The notes below the pieces were generated by a model. The model saw nothing but the letters and a program-made list of their open reading frames with translations, had not been told where the DNA came from and did no database searches. From Candidatus Promineifilum breve (lineage in GTDB: Bacteria > Chloroflexota > Anaerolineae > Promineifilales > Promineifilaceae): a DNA stretch of 64,000 bases. The position numbers and the translations under genes were made by a program. Below are positions 52,668-62,098 of the stretch, piece by piece. The stretch is from positions 1-64,000 of the forward strand of contig NZ_LN890655.1 of NCBI RefSeq assembly GCF_900066015.1, read 5' to 3'. Within the stretch, counting starts at the first letter, position 1, and each line of letters opens with the position of its first letter.

Positions 52668-55600
52668 ACGCGGTCTGGTTCCGCGCCGCGAATGGGTAGC
52701 GCCAGATAGAATGCGCTGCCCGTCCCCGGCGCGCTCTCGCACCACACCCGGCCGCCGTGGTGGTCAGCCACCGACTTGACGATCGCCAACCCCAGCCCGG
52801 CCCCGCCGGCGCGATCACCGGCCCGGTAGCCCGTGCCCGCGCCCTGGCCGCGATAAAACTTCTCGAAGAGGTGCGCCTGTTCGGCGGCGTCGATGCCCGG
52901 CCCGTGGTCGGCCACGCGGATGACGATCTCATCGCCGTCCTGCGTGGCCTCCAGCATCAGCGGGCCGCTTTGCGGGGCATACTTCAGGCCGTTGGTCACC
53001 AGATTGGTGATGGCCCGGCGCAGCAGCATCGGGTCGGCCACCACAAGCGGCAGATCGGCCGGCGCGGCCACCATCAGCCGCACGCCCGCCACGTGAGCCG
53101 GCGAGGCGTACTCCTGGGCCACCTCGGCCAGCACCTCGGCCACCTGCACCCGGTCGAATTGCAGATTAAGCCCGGCCTCAATCCGCGCCAGATCGAGCAG
53201 GTCATTCACCAGCCGCTTCATGCGCTCGATGCCGGCCATGATCTTCTCGGCGTATTCACCGGCCAGCGCGTCGTCATCGACCACCGGCAACATGGCGGCG
53301 TAGTTGTGCATGTAGGTCAGCGGACTGAGTAGGTCGTGGGAGATGCCGGCCACAAAATCCGACTTCATCCGCTCGACCTCGCGGATGTCGCTCACGTCTT
53401 GCAGCACGGCTACGCGCCCCATCGTGCGCCCCTTGCTGCTGTAGACGGTGGAGATGCCGGCCAGATAAGACCGCCCGCCAACTTCCAACTCGACCTTGCC
53501 ATCGCCCGGATTACCCGCCCCCGATTGGCTTAGGCTCAGACGACCGGCCAGCGCACCGCTCGGCTCGGCCGCGGCCAGCGCGTCGATCACCGGCCGGCCG
53601 GTGACGGCCGTGGCCCGCAGACCAAACGCCCGCTCCACGGCCGGATTGACCAGCAGCACCCGGTCGGTCGGATCGGTGACGATGACGCCATTGGTCGTGC
53701 TGGCGAGAATGGCCGCCAGACGTCGCCGCCCGCCCTCGGCCGCGGCGAAGAGATGGGCGTTTTGCACCAGCACCGTCGCCTGCCCGGCCAGCGTGCGCAG
53801 CAGCCCCCGCTCGTCGCTGTCGAAGTAATGCGGCTGCCGGTAGGCCAAATAGAGCACGCCTTCGAAGACGCCGCCCGGCCGCAGCGGCAACGCGAACAAC
53901 GCCGCTGCCGGCCCCGCGTCCACGGCCAGCCCGGCGGCGATCTCATCCGCCGAGCCGTAGGCCAGCTCATCGACGGAACGCAGGCGCAACAGCAGCGGGC
54001 GGTCGAGGGCGCTCAGGCTGCCGGCCGCCGGGCCTTCGGCGAAGATGAGCGGCGCGGGCGCGTTGGGATTGCGCACCACGGCCCGCGCCCCGGCCGCGCC
54101 CGTGCCGCGCAGCACGCCCTGCAACACGGCGGTCATGCCCTCATCGATGTGGACGGTGGCGGCCACGTCGTTGCTCACGCTGAGCAGCAGCGACAATTCA
54201 TCCAGCCGCTGACGCAGGGCGCGCTGCATCTGCGAGAAGGCCAGCGTCAATTGCCCGACCTCATCTTCGCGCTCCGAGCGTACCGGCCGCTCCAGCCCGC
54301 CGCCGCCGGCGATGGCCCGCGATGCCCGGCTCATCTCGGCCAACGGCCGGCTGATGTCCCGCCCCAGCGCTGCCACCAGGCCATAGAACAGGCTGCTGAC
54401 GGCCAGCAGCAACAGCGCCAACGGCCCAATAATCGCCAGCGCGCGCCGCAAAATAGCCGCGTGGGGCACAATCGCCACGACCTTCCAGCCGCTGCCCGGC
54501 ACGGCCGAGTAGGCCACCAATTGCCGCGCGCCGGTTGCCGGATCAAGCGCGATGTAAATATCGCCGCCCGCGGCCGACAGCCGCCCTGACCGCTGTTCGC
54601 TCGCTGGCGCGCTCCACTGGCCCACGGCGCTGCCGGGCAACAGCACGCGCCCGGCCGCATCGACGATCAACCCCTGTCCGCCGGTCTCCGAGGCGGGCAC
54701 GGCGGCCAGCGCCTCGCCTAACACGACTGGGTCAACCCCCGCCAGCAGCGCCGCGCCACTGGGGCCGCCCGCGCCGGTCGGCACAACCACCCGGATCGCC
54801 GGCGTCCCGCCGGCCATCTCCGCACTACCCCAGCGCGCGCTACCACTGTTAAACGCTGCGGCGACGAGTTGGCGTTCGGCCGCGCTCAATTCACCCGCCA
54901 AATCGCCGCCCGCGCCGGTCACCACCGCGCCTGTTTCATCAACCAACCGGATGCTCTGGAAACCTGTGTCGGCCTGCCAACGGCCCAGCGCCGCCGACTT
55001 GGCCGCCGGATCAGCCGCGGCCAGCGCCGGATCAGCGCCATAGCGGGCCAACGCCGCCGACAGATCACTCTGTCGGGTCGCCACGCCGGCCGCCCCGGCC
55101 GAGACGGCCAGCCTCATCTGCTCGGCCAGCGCCCGTTCCGCGCCGCGCGCGGCGAAGTAAAAGGCCACTCCGGCGCTGAGCAATACCACGACGGCGGCGA
55201 ACGTCAGGAACGCGGCCACCAACTGCCGCTGCAAACTGCGTTGGAGCGGGGACGGCAACAGGCCGCGGTCCGGCCGCCACTGCGGGGCGATCCACAGCAC
55301 GGCCGAGGTGATGCCGCCGCCCACCAGACCCTCGCCGAGGGCCGGCAACACGCTCCACAGGCCGAAGAACAAGGCCAGATCGAATGCGCCATAAAAACCG
55401 GCGGTGGGCATGGCCCCGGCCAGGATCGCCAGAGCAGTAAACAGGGGTAATATCAGTCGTCCGAGCGCCCCGGCCACCGGCGGCCGGCGCAGCCCGGCGA
55501 AGAACCGCCCGGCGTAGTTCTGACGCATCAACAGGGCGGATGCGCCGGCGGCCAGCGCGACGGCGACCAGATCGACCGGCGCGCCTGTCTGGCCCAGCGC

Positions 55601-55966
55601 CCGGCCGAGTCCGGCCAGCAGCCCGATGACCAGCGCCGCCGGTACATTCAGGGCCACCCCGGCCAGCAAGTAGGGGGCGGCCGACAGCAGCGCCAGGGCG
55701 GTGGTGGTCGGGTGGGCGCGGAGCAACGGGTTGGCCCACGGCAGGTAGACCGGGAATAATTGGCTTAATAGAAACGACGCAACGGCTAGAGCGACGAATA
55801 GCGCCCACTGCCCACGGTTCATGTCGCGGAAGACGCGTCGCGGGTTGCCGCTGACGAACGCCCACGCCAGCAACCCCGCCGCCAGGCCCAGCAGCCCCAC
55901 CGCCAATGGCTCACCGGACAGACTAAGCCCCGGACTGCCGACCGTTCCCCAGAAATCATTGGGCAT
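52661..55966 (-). CDS. Large membrane sensor histidine kinase (TM, sensor, HAMP, GAF, PAS)
   Basis: Encodes 1101 aa. Order: six to seven N-terminal membrane helices (about 20-230, MASE-like), TM helix (about 250), an external Ala-rich cache-like domain (about 280-500), TM helix, HAMP (about 535-590), GAF (about 600-745), PAS (about 755-880), HisKA with ISHDLLSPLTYMHNYAAML, and HATPase with NLVTNGLKYAP, DHGPGID and GLGLAIVKSVADHH. No response regulator gene is adjacent, so its partner is elsewhere. The many input domains suggest integration of membrane and cytoplasmic signals. Confidence 0.88.
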   Translation of the reverse strand: MPNDFWGTVGSPGLSLSGEPLAVGLLGLAAGLLAWAFVSGNPRRVFRDMNRGQWALFVALAVASFLLSQLFPVYLPWANPLLRAHPTTTALALLSAAPYLLAGVALNVPAALVIGLLAGLGRALGQTGAPVDLVAVALAAGASALLMRQNYAGRFFAGLRRPPVAGALGRLILPLFTALAILAGAMPTAGFYGAFDLALFFGLWSVLPALGEGLVGGGITSAVLWIAPQWRPDRGLLPSPLQRSLQRQLVAAFLTFAAVVVLLSAGVAFYFAARGAERALAEQMRLAVSAGAAGVATRQSDLSAALARYGADPALAAADPAAKSAALGRWQADTGFQSIRLVDETGAVVTGAGGDLAGELSAAERQLVAAAFNSGSARWGSAEMAGGTPAIRVVVPTGAGGPSGAALLAGVDPVVLGEALAAVPASETGGQGLIVDAAGRVLLPGSAVGQWSAPASEQRSGRLSAAGGDIYIALDPATGARQLVAYSAVPGSGWKVVAIVPHAAILRRALAIIGPLALLLLAVSSLFYGLVAALGRDISRPLAEMSRASRAIAGGGGLERPVRSEREDEVGQLTLAFSQMQRALRQRLDELSLLLSVSNDVAATVHIDEGMTAVLQGVLRGTGAAGARAVVRNPNAPAPLIFAEGPAAGSLSALDRPLLLRLRSVDELAYGSADEIAAGLAVDAGPAAALFALPLRPGGVFEGVLYLAYRQPHYFDSDERGLLRTLAGQATVLVQNAHLFAAAEGGRRRLAAILASTTNGVIVTDPTDRVLLVNPAVERAFGLRATAVTGRPVIDALAAAEPSGALAGRLSLSQSGAGNPGDGKVELEVGGRSYLAGISTVYSSKGRTMGRVAVLQDVSDIREVERMKSDFVAGISHDLLSPLTYMHNYAAMLPVVDDDALAGEYAEKIMAGIERMKRLVNDLLDLARIEAGLNLQFDRVQVAEVLAEVAQEYASPAHVAGVRLMVAAPADLPLVVADPMLLRRAITNLVTNGLKYAPQSGPLMLEATQDGDEIVIRVADHGPGIDAAEQAHLFEKFYRGQGAGTGYRAGDRAGGAGLGLAIVKSVADHHGGRVWCESAPGTGSAFYLALPIRGAEPDRVY

Positions 55967-56097
55967 CGTTACACATTTTACCTGATTGTGCCGGGGGCAT
56001 TACCCTAACCGCCTCTTACGCCAGACCCATCCAAAATTAGTATAACAGTCGCCCCCTAATTTGTCATTTGCCGGGGATGTCACTATGATTGCGTCCT

Positions 56098-56589
56098 ATG
56101 GATACACGCCGCCGGACCTACGCCATTCTGGTTGGCATTATCCTTCTCACTGTCCCCTGTTACTTGTCCGGCATCGTCCTCTTGGCGCGCGCCCCCAATC
56201 GGGGAGGGGCCACACCCACGCCGACCGAGGCTGTGACGGCCTCGCCCACGCCGACGGATGAGCCGACCCGGCCGCCGCCGGCCGTTGTCTCGCTGACGCC
56301 GCCCGGTTCGCCCACGCCCGAAGCGACGGTCACGGCGTCGGTCACCCCCACGCCCACCGACACGGCGACGGCCACAGCGACGACCACGGCCACCACCACG
56401 GCCACGCCGACCAACACGGCCACGGCCACGCCGACGCCAACCGACACGGCCACGGCCACGCCGACGCCGACCGATACGGCCACACTCACCATTACGCCGA
56501 CCGAGACGCCGACGGACACCGTGACGCCGACCCTCGAAGTGACCGACGACGACCTGACCGGGACGCCGACCCTGACGCCAACTCCCTGA
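56098..56589 (+). CDS. Membrane-anchored Thr/Pro-rich low-complexity protein
   Basis: Encodes 163 aa. A short basic start ([17 protein letters not shown]) gives an uncleaved membrane anchor or signal. The rest is almost wholly Thr, Pro, Ala and Asp in repeats such as [10 protein letters not shown]. Such tails are typical linkers or stalks, probably O-glycosylated, but here the linker has no domain at its end. The coding DNA is a microsatellite-like CCACGGCCACGCCGACGCC run, so length may vary between strains. Confidence 0.65.
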   Translation: MDTRRRTYAILVGIILLTVPCYLSGIVLLARAPNRGGATPTPTEAVTASPTPTDEPTRPPPAVVSLTPPGSPTPEATVTASVTPTPTDTATATATTTATTTATPTNTATATPTPTDTATATPTPTDTATLTITPTETPTDTVTPTLEVTDDDLTGTPTLTPTP

Positions 56590-56615
56590 ACCTGATTGCC
56601 AAAAAGTGGTCGCCT

Positions 56616-57746
56616 ATGGATACATTCGCTCGCCTGAAACAATTCACCGAAGCCCCCGGCCCCACGGGCGACGAGCGGGGCATCGCCGCCGCCGTCGCCG
56701 AAGTCTGGCGGCCGCTGGTCGATGAGATCGTCGCCGACCGCGTGGGCAGCCTGTTGGGCATCAAGCGCGGCGCGGGCGAGGCCGGCGCCACGCGCCCCGC
56801 CATCCTGCTGGCCGCCCACCAGGACGAACTGGGCCTCATGGTCTCGCGCATCGTCGAGCACAACGGCTACGGCTTCCTGCGCGTCACCGAGTTGGGCGGG
56901 GTCGATCGCCGCCACCTGTTGGGCCAGACGGCCGTCGTCCACGGTAAGCGTCAACTGACCGGCGTGCTGGGCGGCCTGCCCGATCACCTGCTGCCGGAGA
57001 AAGAGCGCGGCCAGGCGTATAGCTGGGACACCCTGGTTCTCGACCTGGGCCTGCCCATCGAGCAGGTGCGCCAACTGGTGTCGGTCGGCGATTTCGTCAC
57101 CTTTCGCCAGCCGTTGCGCCAGCTGCTCAACGATCGCGCCGCCGGCAAGGCGCTCGATAACCGCGCCTCGGTGACGGCGGTGACCATCTGCCTGGAGCAG
57201 TTGCAGCAGCGCCGCCACACCTGGGACGTCATCGCCGTGGCGACGGCGCAGGAAGAGGAGACCTTCCTGGGAGCCTACACCAGCGCCCACGCCCGGCGGC
57301 CCGACGCGGCCGTGGCTATCGACGTCACCCACGCCAAGGGACCGGGCACGAGCGATAGCGAACTGGCCGAACTGGGCGGCGGGCCGGTGCTGGGCATCGG
57401 CGCCAACGTCCACCCCGGCCTGTTCCGGGCGTTGCAGGACGCGGCCAAGGCCCTGGAGATGACCGTCGGCGTCGAATCCCACGCCTACGGCAGCGGCACC
57501 GACGCCTACGCCATCCAGGTGGCCCGCGAGGGCATCCCCACCGGTCTGGTATCGATCCCCCTGCGCTACATGCACACCATGGTCGAGACGGCTGACATGG
57601 CCGACATCGAGCGCGTCGGCCGCCTGCTGGCCGAGATGATCGCCCGGCTGGATGACAGCTTCCTGACCGGCATTGTGGACGAGTTAATGAAGCCCGATAA
57701 GCCGGCCAAAAACGGCGAAAACGGCAAGAAGGACGATAGGGCATGA
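56616..57746 (+). CDS. M42-family aminopeptidase/endoglucanase-like metallopeptidase 1
   Basis: Encodes 376 aa. The co-catalytic metal site is visible: His and Asp in LLAAHQDELG (about 70), Asp in KALDNRAS (about 187), Glu pair in AQEEET (about 212), Asp in AIDVTH (about 235) and His in YMHTMVE (about 320). M42 enzymes release N-terminal residues from peptides in the cytoplasm. It has an extra Lys/Asn-rich C-terminal tail. Its stop overlaps the start of the next M42 gene (ATGA). Confidence 0.88.
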   Translation: MDTFARLKQFTEAPGPTGDERGIAAAVAEVWRPLVDEIVADRVGSLLGIKRGAGEAGATRPAILLAAHQDELGLMVSRIVEHNGYGFLRVTELGGVDRRHLLGQTAVVHGKRQLTGVLGGLPDHLLPEKERGQAYSWDTLVLDLGLPIEQVRQLVSVGDFVTFRQPLRQLLNDRAAGKALDNRASVTAVTICLEQLQQRRHTWDVIAVATAQEEETFLGAYTSAHARRPDAAVAIDVTHAKGPGTSDSELAELGGGPVLGIGANVHPGLFRALQDAAKALEMTVGVESHAYGSGTDAYAIQVAREGIPTGLVSIPLRYMHTMVETADMADIERVGRLLAEMIARLDDSFLTGIVDELMKPDKPAKNGENGKKDDRA

Positions 57747-58786
57747 ACGACCTGTTACGGCAATTAACGGAGGCCGTCGGCGTTGCCGGGGCCGAGAAAG
57801 AGGTGCGGCTGCTCATCCGCGACCTCATCGCCGACCACGTGGACGAGTGGCGCGTCGATACGATGGGCAACCTGCTGGCGACCAAGCGCGGCACGGGCCA
57901 ATATGACCTGCGCGTCCTGGTCGATGCCCACATGGATGAGGTCGGCCTGCTCATCACCGACATCGACAGCGGCGGTATGCTCAAGTTCACCAACGCCGGC
58001 GGCTTCGACGACCGCGCCTTGCTGGGCAAGGTGGTGCAGGTCGGGCCGCAGAAGATCACCGGCGTCATCGGCGCGCGGGCCATCCATCTGCTCAAGCGCA
58101 ACGAATATTCCAAGGTCGTCAAGATGGACGCCATGCGCATCGACATCGGGGCCAAGAACAAGGACGCTGCCGGAGCCAAGGTTAAGATCGGCGACTACGC
58201 CGCGTTCGTTACCAACTATGAGGAATTGGACGGCAGCCGGACGGCCATCGGCAAGGCGTTCGATAACCGCGCCGGCTGCGCCGCGCTGGTCGAACTGCTG
58301 CGCGGCGAACCGTTCCCGTTCGATCTGGTGGCGGCGTTCACTGTCCAGGAAGAGGTCGGCCTGCGCGGGGCGCGGGTGGCGTCCTATGCCGTCAAGCCCG
58401 ATGCCGCGCTGGTGCTGGAGTGTACCCCCGCCTACGACCTGCCCAATGACAAGGACGTCAGCCCCAACGTGGCGATGGGCCGGGGCGTGTCCGTCTACGT
58501 CATGGACGCGCGCACTATCCAGGACCCCAAGTTGGTGGCCCACCTGATGGCGACGGCCGACGCCAAGGCCATCCCCTATCAGGTGCGCCAGCCCGGCGGC
58601 GGCGGCACGAATACCGGGGCCATCCAGCGCGCCGGGGCGGGCCTGCCCACGGCCACGCTGGCCGTACCCGGCCGCTATGCCCACACGCCGACGATGATGA
58701 TCAACCTGGACGATTACGAGAATTTGGTGCGCCTGGCCGATGCCGCCCTGCGCGGCCTGACCCCCGACATCATTCGCCGCGCCTGA
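57743..58786 (+). CDS. M42-family metallopeptidase 2
   Basis: Encodes 347 aa. Metal-site motifs: VDAHMDEVG (about 64), KAFDNRAGC (about 176), TVQEEVG (about 206), VLECTP (Glu replacing the Asp of the neighbours) and RYAHTP (about 312). The one replaced ligand suggests different metal use or specificity. Middle of three consecutive M42 genes, coupled to the first and 30 bp from the third. Confidence 0.9.
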   Translation: MNDLLRQLTEAVGVAGAEKEVRLLIRDLIADHVDEWRVDTMGNLLATKRGTGQYDLRVLVDAHMDEVGLLITDIDSGGMLKFTNAGGFDDRALLGKVVQVGPQKITGVIGARAIHLLKRNEYSKVVKMDAMRIDIGAKNKDAAGAKVKIGDYAAFVTNYEELDGSRTAIGKAFDNRAGCAALVELLRGEPFPFDLVAAFTVQEEVGLRGARVASYAVKPDAALVLECTPAYDLPNDKDVSPNVAMGRGVSVYVMDARTIQDPKLVAHLMATADAKAIPYQVRQPGGGGTNTGAIQRAGAGLPTATLAVPGRYAHTPTMMINLDDYENLVRLADAALRGLTPDIIRRA

Positions 58787-58816
58787 GCGGCCGTTTTTGG
58801 AGAGATAAGAGACCAC

Positions 58817-59821
58817 ATGAACGACCTGATTCGCTCGCTCGTCGAAGCCTATGGCCCATCCGGTTTTGAAGACCGGGTGCGCGATCTGATCCGCCCCCTG
58901 GTTGAGCCGCACGCCGACGAGGTGACCGTCGATGCGCTGGGCAACCTGATCGTCCACCGCCGCCCCGCCACCGACGCCGCCAACCCGCTCAAGGTGATGA
59001 TCGCCGCCCACATGGACGAGATCGGCGTCATGGTGACCCACGTGACCGAAAAGGGCTTCCTGCGCTTCACCAATATCGGCGGCGTCGGTTCCCACACGCT
59101 GCTCGGCGGCCGGGTGCGCTTCGCCAACGGCACGGTGGGCGTCATCGGCTGCGACCGGCTCGACGACGCCAACACGATTCATCCGCTCAATAAGCACTTC
59201 ATCGACGTGGGGGCCACCGGCCGCGACGATTGCCCGGTGCGCGTGGGCGATGCCGCCCATTTCGACCGCCCCTTTGAGGCGCGCGGCCAACACTTAACCG
59301 CCAAGAGCATGGATGATCGCATCGGTTGCGCCATCGCCATCGAGGCCCTGCGGCGGTTATCCGCCGGCTCCCACGATCTCTATTTCGTCTTCAGTGTGCA
59401 GGAAGAGGTGGGCACGCGCGGCGCGGAGGCGGCGGCCAACGGCATTATGCCCGACGTCAGCATCGCCCTGGACGTGACGCGTACCGGCGACGTGCCCGAA
59501 TCGCGGCCGATGGACGTGCGCCTGGGTGCGGGGCCGGCCATCAAGGTCAAGGACAGCGGCATGATCGCCCATCCCGGCCTGGTGCGCCTGATGCGCCGCC
59601 GCGCCGAGGAAGCGGGCATCCCCTACCAGTTGGAAGTGCTGGAGGGCGGCACCACCGACGCCCGGCCGATGCAATTGGCCGGGGCGGGCAGCGCCGCCGG
59701 CTGCATCTCCATCCCCACGCGCTACATCCATTCGCCCAGCGAGACGTTGGACGCCGGCGACGTGGCCCAATGCGTCGATCTGTTGGTGGCGATCCTGTCG
59801 GGGGAAATGGACTTAGCTTAA
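58817..59821 (+). CDS. M42-family metallopeptidase 3
   Basis: Encodes 334 aa. Metal-site motifs: AAHMDEIG (about 68), KSMDDRIGC (about 165), SVQEEVG (about 195), ALDVTRTGD (about 220) and RYIHSP (about 295). ATG has GGAGAGATAAGAG upstream. Together the three enzymes may form hetero-oligomeric shells with complementary specificity, as in archaeal TET peptidases (inference). The last codons overlap the convergent rluD gene by 9 bases. Confidence 0.9.
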   Translation: MNDLIRSLVEAYGPSGFEDRVRDLIRPLVEPHADEVTVDALGNLIVHRRPATDAANPLKVMIAAHMDEIGVMVTHVTEKGFLRFTNIGGVGSHTLLGGRVRFANGTVGVIGCDRLDDANTIHPLNKHFIDVGATGRDDCPVRVGDAAHFDRPFEARGQHLTAKSMDDRIGCAIAIEALRRLSAGSHDLYFVFSVQEEVGTRGAEAAANGIMPDVSIALDVTRTGDVPESRPMDVRLGAGPAIKVKDSGMIAHPGLVRLMRRRAEEAGIPYQLEVLEGGTTDARPMQLAGAGSAAGCISIPTRYIHSPSETLDAGDVAQCVDLLVAILSGEMDLA

Positions 59822-60745
59822 CAGCGCCAGGGCAGCCAGGGCCGCGGCCAGATCGTCGGGCAATTCGGCCGTCACGCGCACTTCCGCGCCGTCGGAGGGG
59901 CGGTGGAACGTCAATTCGGTGGCGTGCAGGAAGTGGCGCTTCAGCCCCAGCTTGTCCTTGCGCCGCCCATACAGGCTATCGGCCACGACCGGATAGCCGA
60001 TGTAGGCCATGTGGACGCGAATCTGGTGCTTGCGGCCGGTGTGGGGGCGGCATTCCACAAAGGTATACTCCGGGTAATAGGTCAGCGCCCGGTAGGCGGT
60101 CTGGGCCGGGCGGGCGTCGCCGCTCTGGCTCGTGACGACGGCCATCTTCTGCCGGTGGCGCGGGTCGCGGCCGATGGGCGCGTCGATCGTCGCTTCCGGC
60201 GGCTGCAATGAGCCGTTGACCAGCGCCAGATAGACCTTCGCCACCGTTCGCTGCTTGAACTGGTTTTGCAACTGCCACAGCGCCTGATCGTGCTTGGCGG
60301 CGACGATGAGGCCGGACGTGTCCTTGTCCAGCCGGTGGACGATGCCCGGCCGCCGCTCGCCGCCCACGCCTTCCAGATCGGGGCAATGGGCCAGCAGGGC
60401 GTTCACCAGCGTGCCGCCGGCGTGGCCCAGCGACGGGTGGACGACCATGCCCGCCGGCTTGTTGACGACGATGAGATCGCTGTCCTCGTAGCGTATGTCG
60501 AGCGGGATGTCCTCGGCGGCGATCTCCGGCTCGACCACTTCGGGAATAGCGGCCCGCAGCGTCTCGCCGCCCACGATGCGGTAGCTGGGCTTGGCCCGCT
60601 CGCCGTCGATCATCACGTGCCCTTCGCGAATGAGCTTCTGCCATTGCATGCGCGAAAGCTCGGGCAGCGTGTCGGTGAGGGCCTTATCCAGCCGCTCGCC
60701 CACCGCGTCCAGCGTCACTTCGATTTCCCGGTTGTAGAGAGACAT
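59813..60745 (-). CDS. rluD: Ribosomal large-subunit pseudouridine synthase RluD-like
   Basis: Encodes 310 aa. An S4 domain (RLDKALTDTLPELSRMQWQKLI) is followed by the catalytic domain with Asp in HRLDKDTSGLIVAAK (about 138), VNKPAGMVVHPSLGH and RPHTGRKHQIRVHM. It modifies uridines in 23S rRNA helix 69 or similar sites. Start MSLYNREI at 60745; upstream codons are in the lspA-rluD gap. It follows lspA by 13 bp, a common arrangement. Confidence 0.93.
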   Translation of the reverse strand: MSLYNREIEVTLDAVGERLDKALTDTLPELSRMQWQKLIREGHVMIDGERAKPSYRIVGGETLRAAIPEVVEPEIAAEDIPLDIRYEDSDLIVVNKPAGMVVHPSLGHAGGTLVNALLAHCPDLEGVGGERRPGIVHRLDKDTSGLIVAAKHDQALWQLQNQFKQRTVAKVYLALVNGSLQPPEATIDAPIGRDPRHRQKMAVVTSQSGDARPAQTAYRALTYYPEYTFVECRPHTGRKHQIRVHMAYIGYPVVADSLYGRRKDKLGLKRHFLHATELTFHRPSDGAEVRVTAELPDDLAAALAALALLS

Positions 60746-60758
60746 AGTGATTAGGAGA

Positions 60759-61376
60759 TTACTCCTGAGGCTCGGCCGGGCGCAGCGCGCCGGGTTGGGC
60801 GGCCCGCAGCCGGCGCTCATCGCGCAGCAGCACGAGGCCGAACAGGATGACGCCGCCGACGAGGGCCATATCGGCCACGTTGAAGATGTACCACGGCCCG
60901 ACATCGATGAAGTCGGTGACGTGACCTTGCCGCAGGCGGTCGGTCAGATTGCCCAGCGCGCCGCCCAACTGCAACCCCAGGGCCAGCCGCAGCAGCCATT
61001 GGCGGCCGGGCAGCGTCACGTTGAAGTAGACGATGGCCGAGGCCACGACGACGGCCAGGATGGCGAAAAACCAGCCGCTGCCCTGGAACAGGCCGAAGAC
61101 CGCGCCGGTGTTGGCCGTGTGGGTGATGCGAAAAATGTTCGCCAGGGCCGGAATCGGCGCCCAGTAGCTGTAGAGCGGGATGCGCGTCTCGACCAGGTTC
61201 TTGGTCACCTGATCGATCAGTAAGACCGTGCCGGTGACGAGGAAAGGGAAAAGGATTTCCCCCAGCCGCGGCTTGGGCAGTGGGGGGGTGGCCGCGACCG
61301 CCGGCGTTACGGGGGTGATGGCGGGCGGCAACTGCTGCTCGTCCGCGTCGCCCACGATGTTTTCAGGATCGATCAT
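60759..61376 (-). CDS. lspA: Lipoprotein signal peptidase (signal peptidase II)
   Basis: Encodes 205 aa with four membrane helices. It cleaves lipoprotein signal peptides after lipidation, fitting lipoproteins such as PstS here. Signatures: DQVTKNLV, HTANTGAVFGLF and the catalytic Asp pair in GNLTDRL and FNVADMAL. The N-terminus has an extra Pro/Ala-rich cytoplasmic segment of about 35 residues compared with typical LspA. Confidence 0.93.
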   Translation of the reverse strand: MIDPENIVGDADEQQLPPAITPVTPAVAATPPLPKPRLGEILFPFLVTGTVLLIDQVTKNLVETRIPLYSYWAPIPALANIFRITHTANTGAVFGLFQGSGWFFAILAVVVASAIVYFNVTLPGRQWLLRLALGLQLGGALGNLTDRLRQGHVTDFIDVGPWYIFNVADMALVGGVILFGLVLLRDERRLRAAQPGALRPAEPQE

Positions 61377-61417
61377 GCTGCCATTGTACCAACCGCGCCC
61401 CGGCCAGGCCAAGAAGA

Positions 61418-62086
61418 TTAAGGATGAGTTGGCCGCGTCGCCACGAGTACCGTCACCGCGCTGTGGCCGTCCTCGACATCCCACACTTCCACGTCGAAAT
61501 CAGCCGCCGCGAGCCGCTCCGTCCAGTAGTCCCGCGTCTTGTCCGCGCCGTTTTGGCCCGTGTCGCGCTGTCCCGTAATGGCGTAGAGCCTTTCAATAGC
61601 GCGCACCAGGACGCCCCCGCCCATCAATCCGGCCTGCGGCACGATGACCAGCCGGCCACCCGGCCGCAGCACGCGCCGGATGGCGGCCAGCGTCGCCGGC
61701 TCCAGAATGTACGGCGCGGGAAACGCGGCGATTACGGCGTCGAAGGCCGCGGCGGCGAAGGGCAACGCCTGGCCGCGGCCGCGCACCAGCCGCGCCGGGA
61801 AGCCCCGACCACCCACCCGTCGCGCCGCCAGCCGCCCCATCTGCGGCGACAGGTCAAGGCCGATCGCCGGTCGCCCCTCGTCGGCCAGCCGCGCCAGCAA
61901 GTGCCCCGGCCCGTGGCCCAATTCCAGCACGCTGGCCCCGTTCACGAAAGGCAAGGCCGCCGCGCCCCAGTCTTGCCAGCGGCCGAGCGACACGGCCGCG
62001 CTAACAGCGTCATAAGCCCAGGCCAATTGATGATAGAGCAGGTGGAAAAAGCGCAAGAGAAGGTTGCGCCGCAGAGATGTCAACAT
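61418..62086 (-). CDS. Class I SAM-dependent methyltransferase
   Basis: Encodes 222 aa. Motif I VLELGHGPGHLLARL, then GLDLSPQMGRLAARR and VLRPGGRLVIVPQ mark a UbiE-type methyltransferase. The N-terminal helix LLLRFFHLLYHQLAWAYD may be membrane-associated. It lies 12 bp downstream of the amylase gene and 41 bp upstream of lspA, in an apparent operon. Substrate unknown. Confidence 0.85.
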   Translation of the reverse strand: MLTSLRRNLLLRFFHLLYHQLAWAYDAVSAAVSLGRWQDWGAAALPFVNGASVLELGHGPGHLLARLADEGRPAIGLDLSPQMGRLAARRVGGRGFPARLVRGRGQALPFAAAAFDAVIAAFPAPYILEPATLAAIRRVLRPGGRLVIVPQAGLMGGGVLVRAIERLYAITGQRDTGQNGADKTRDYWTERLAAADFDVEVWDVEDGHSAVTVLVATRPTHP

Positions 62087-62098
62087 CGACCGGCAGCC

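Noticed and set aside
57764-59293. 509-codon antisense frame over M42 genes 2 and 3
   Set aside because: It spans two well-supported genes on the other strand and has no recognisable domain.
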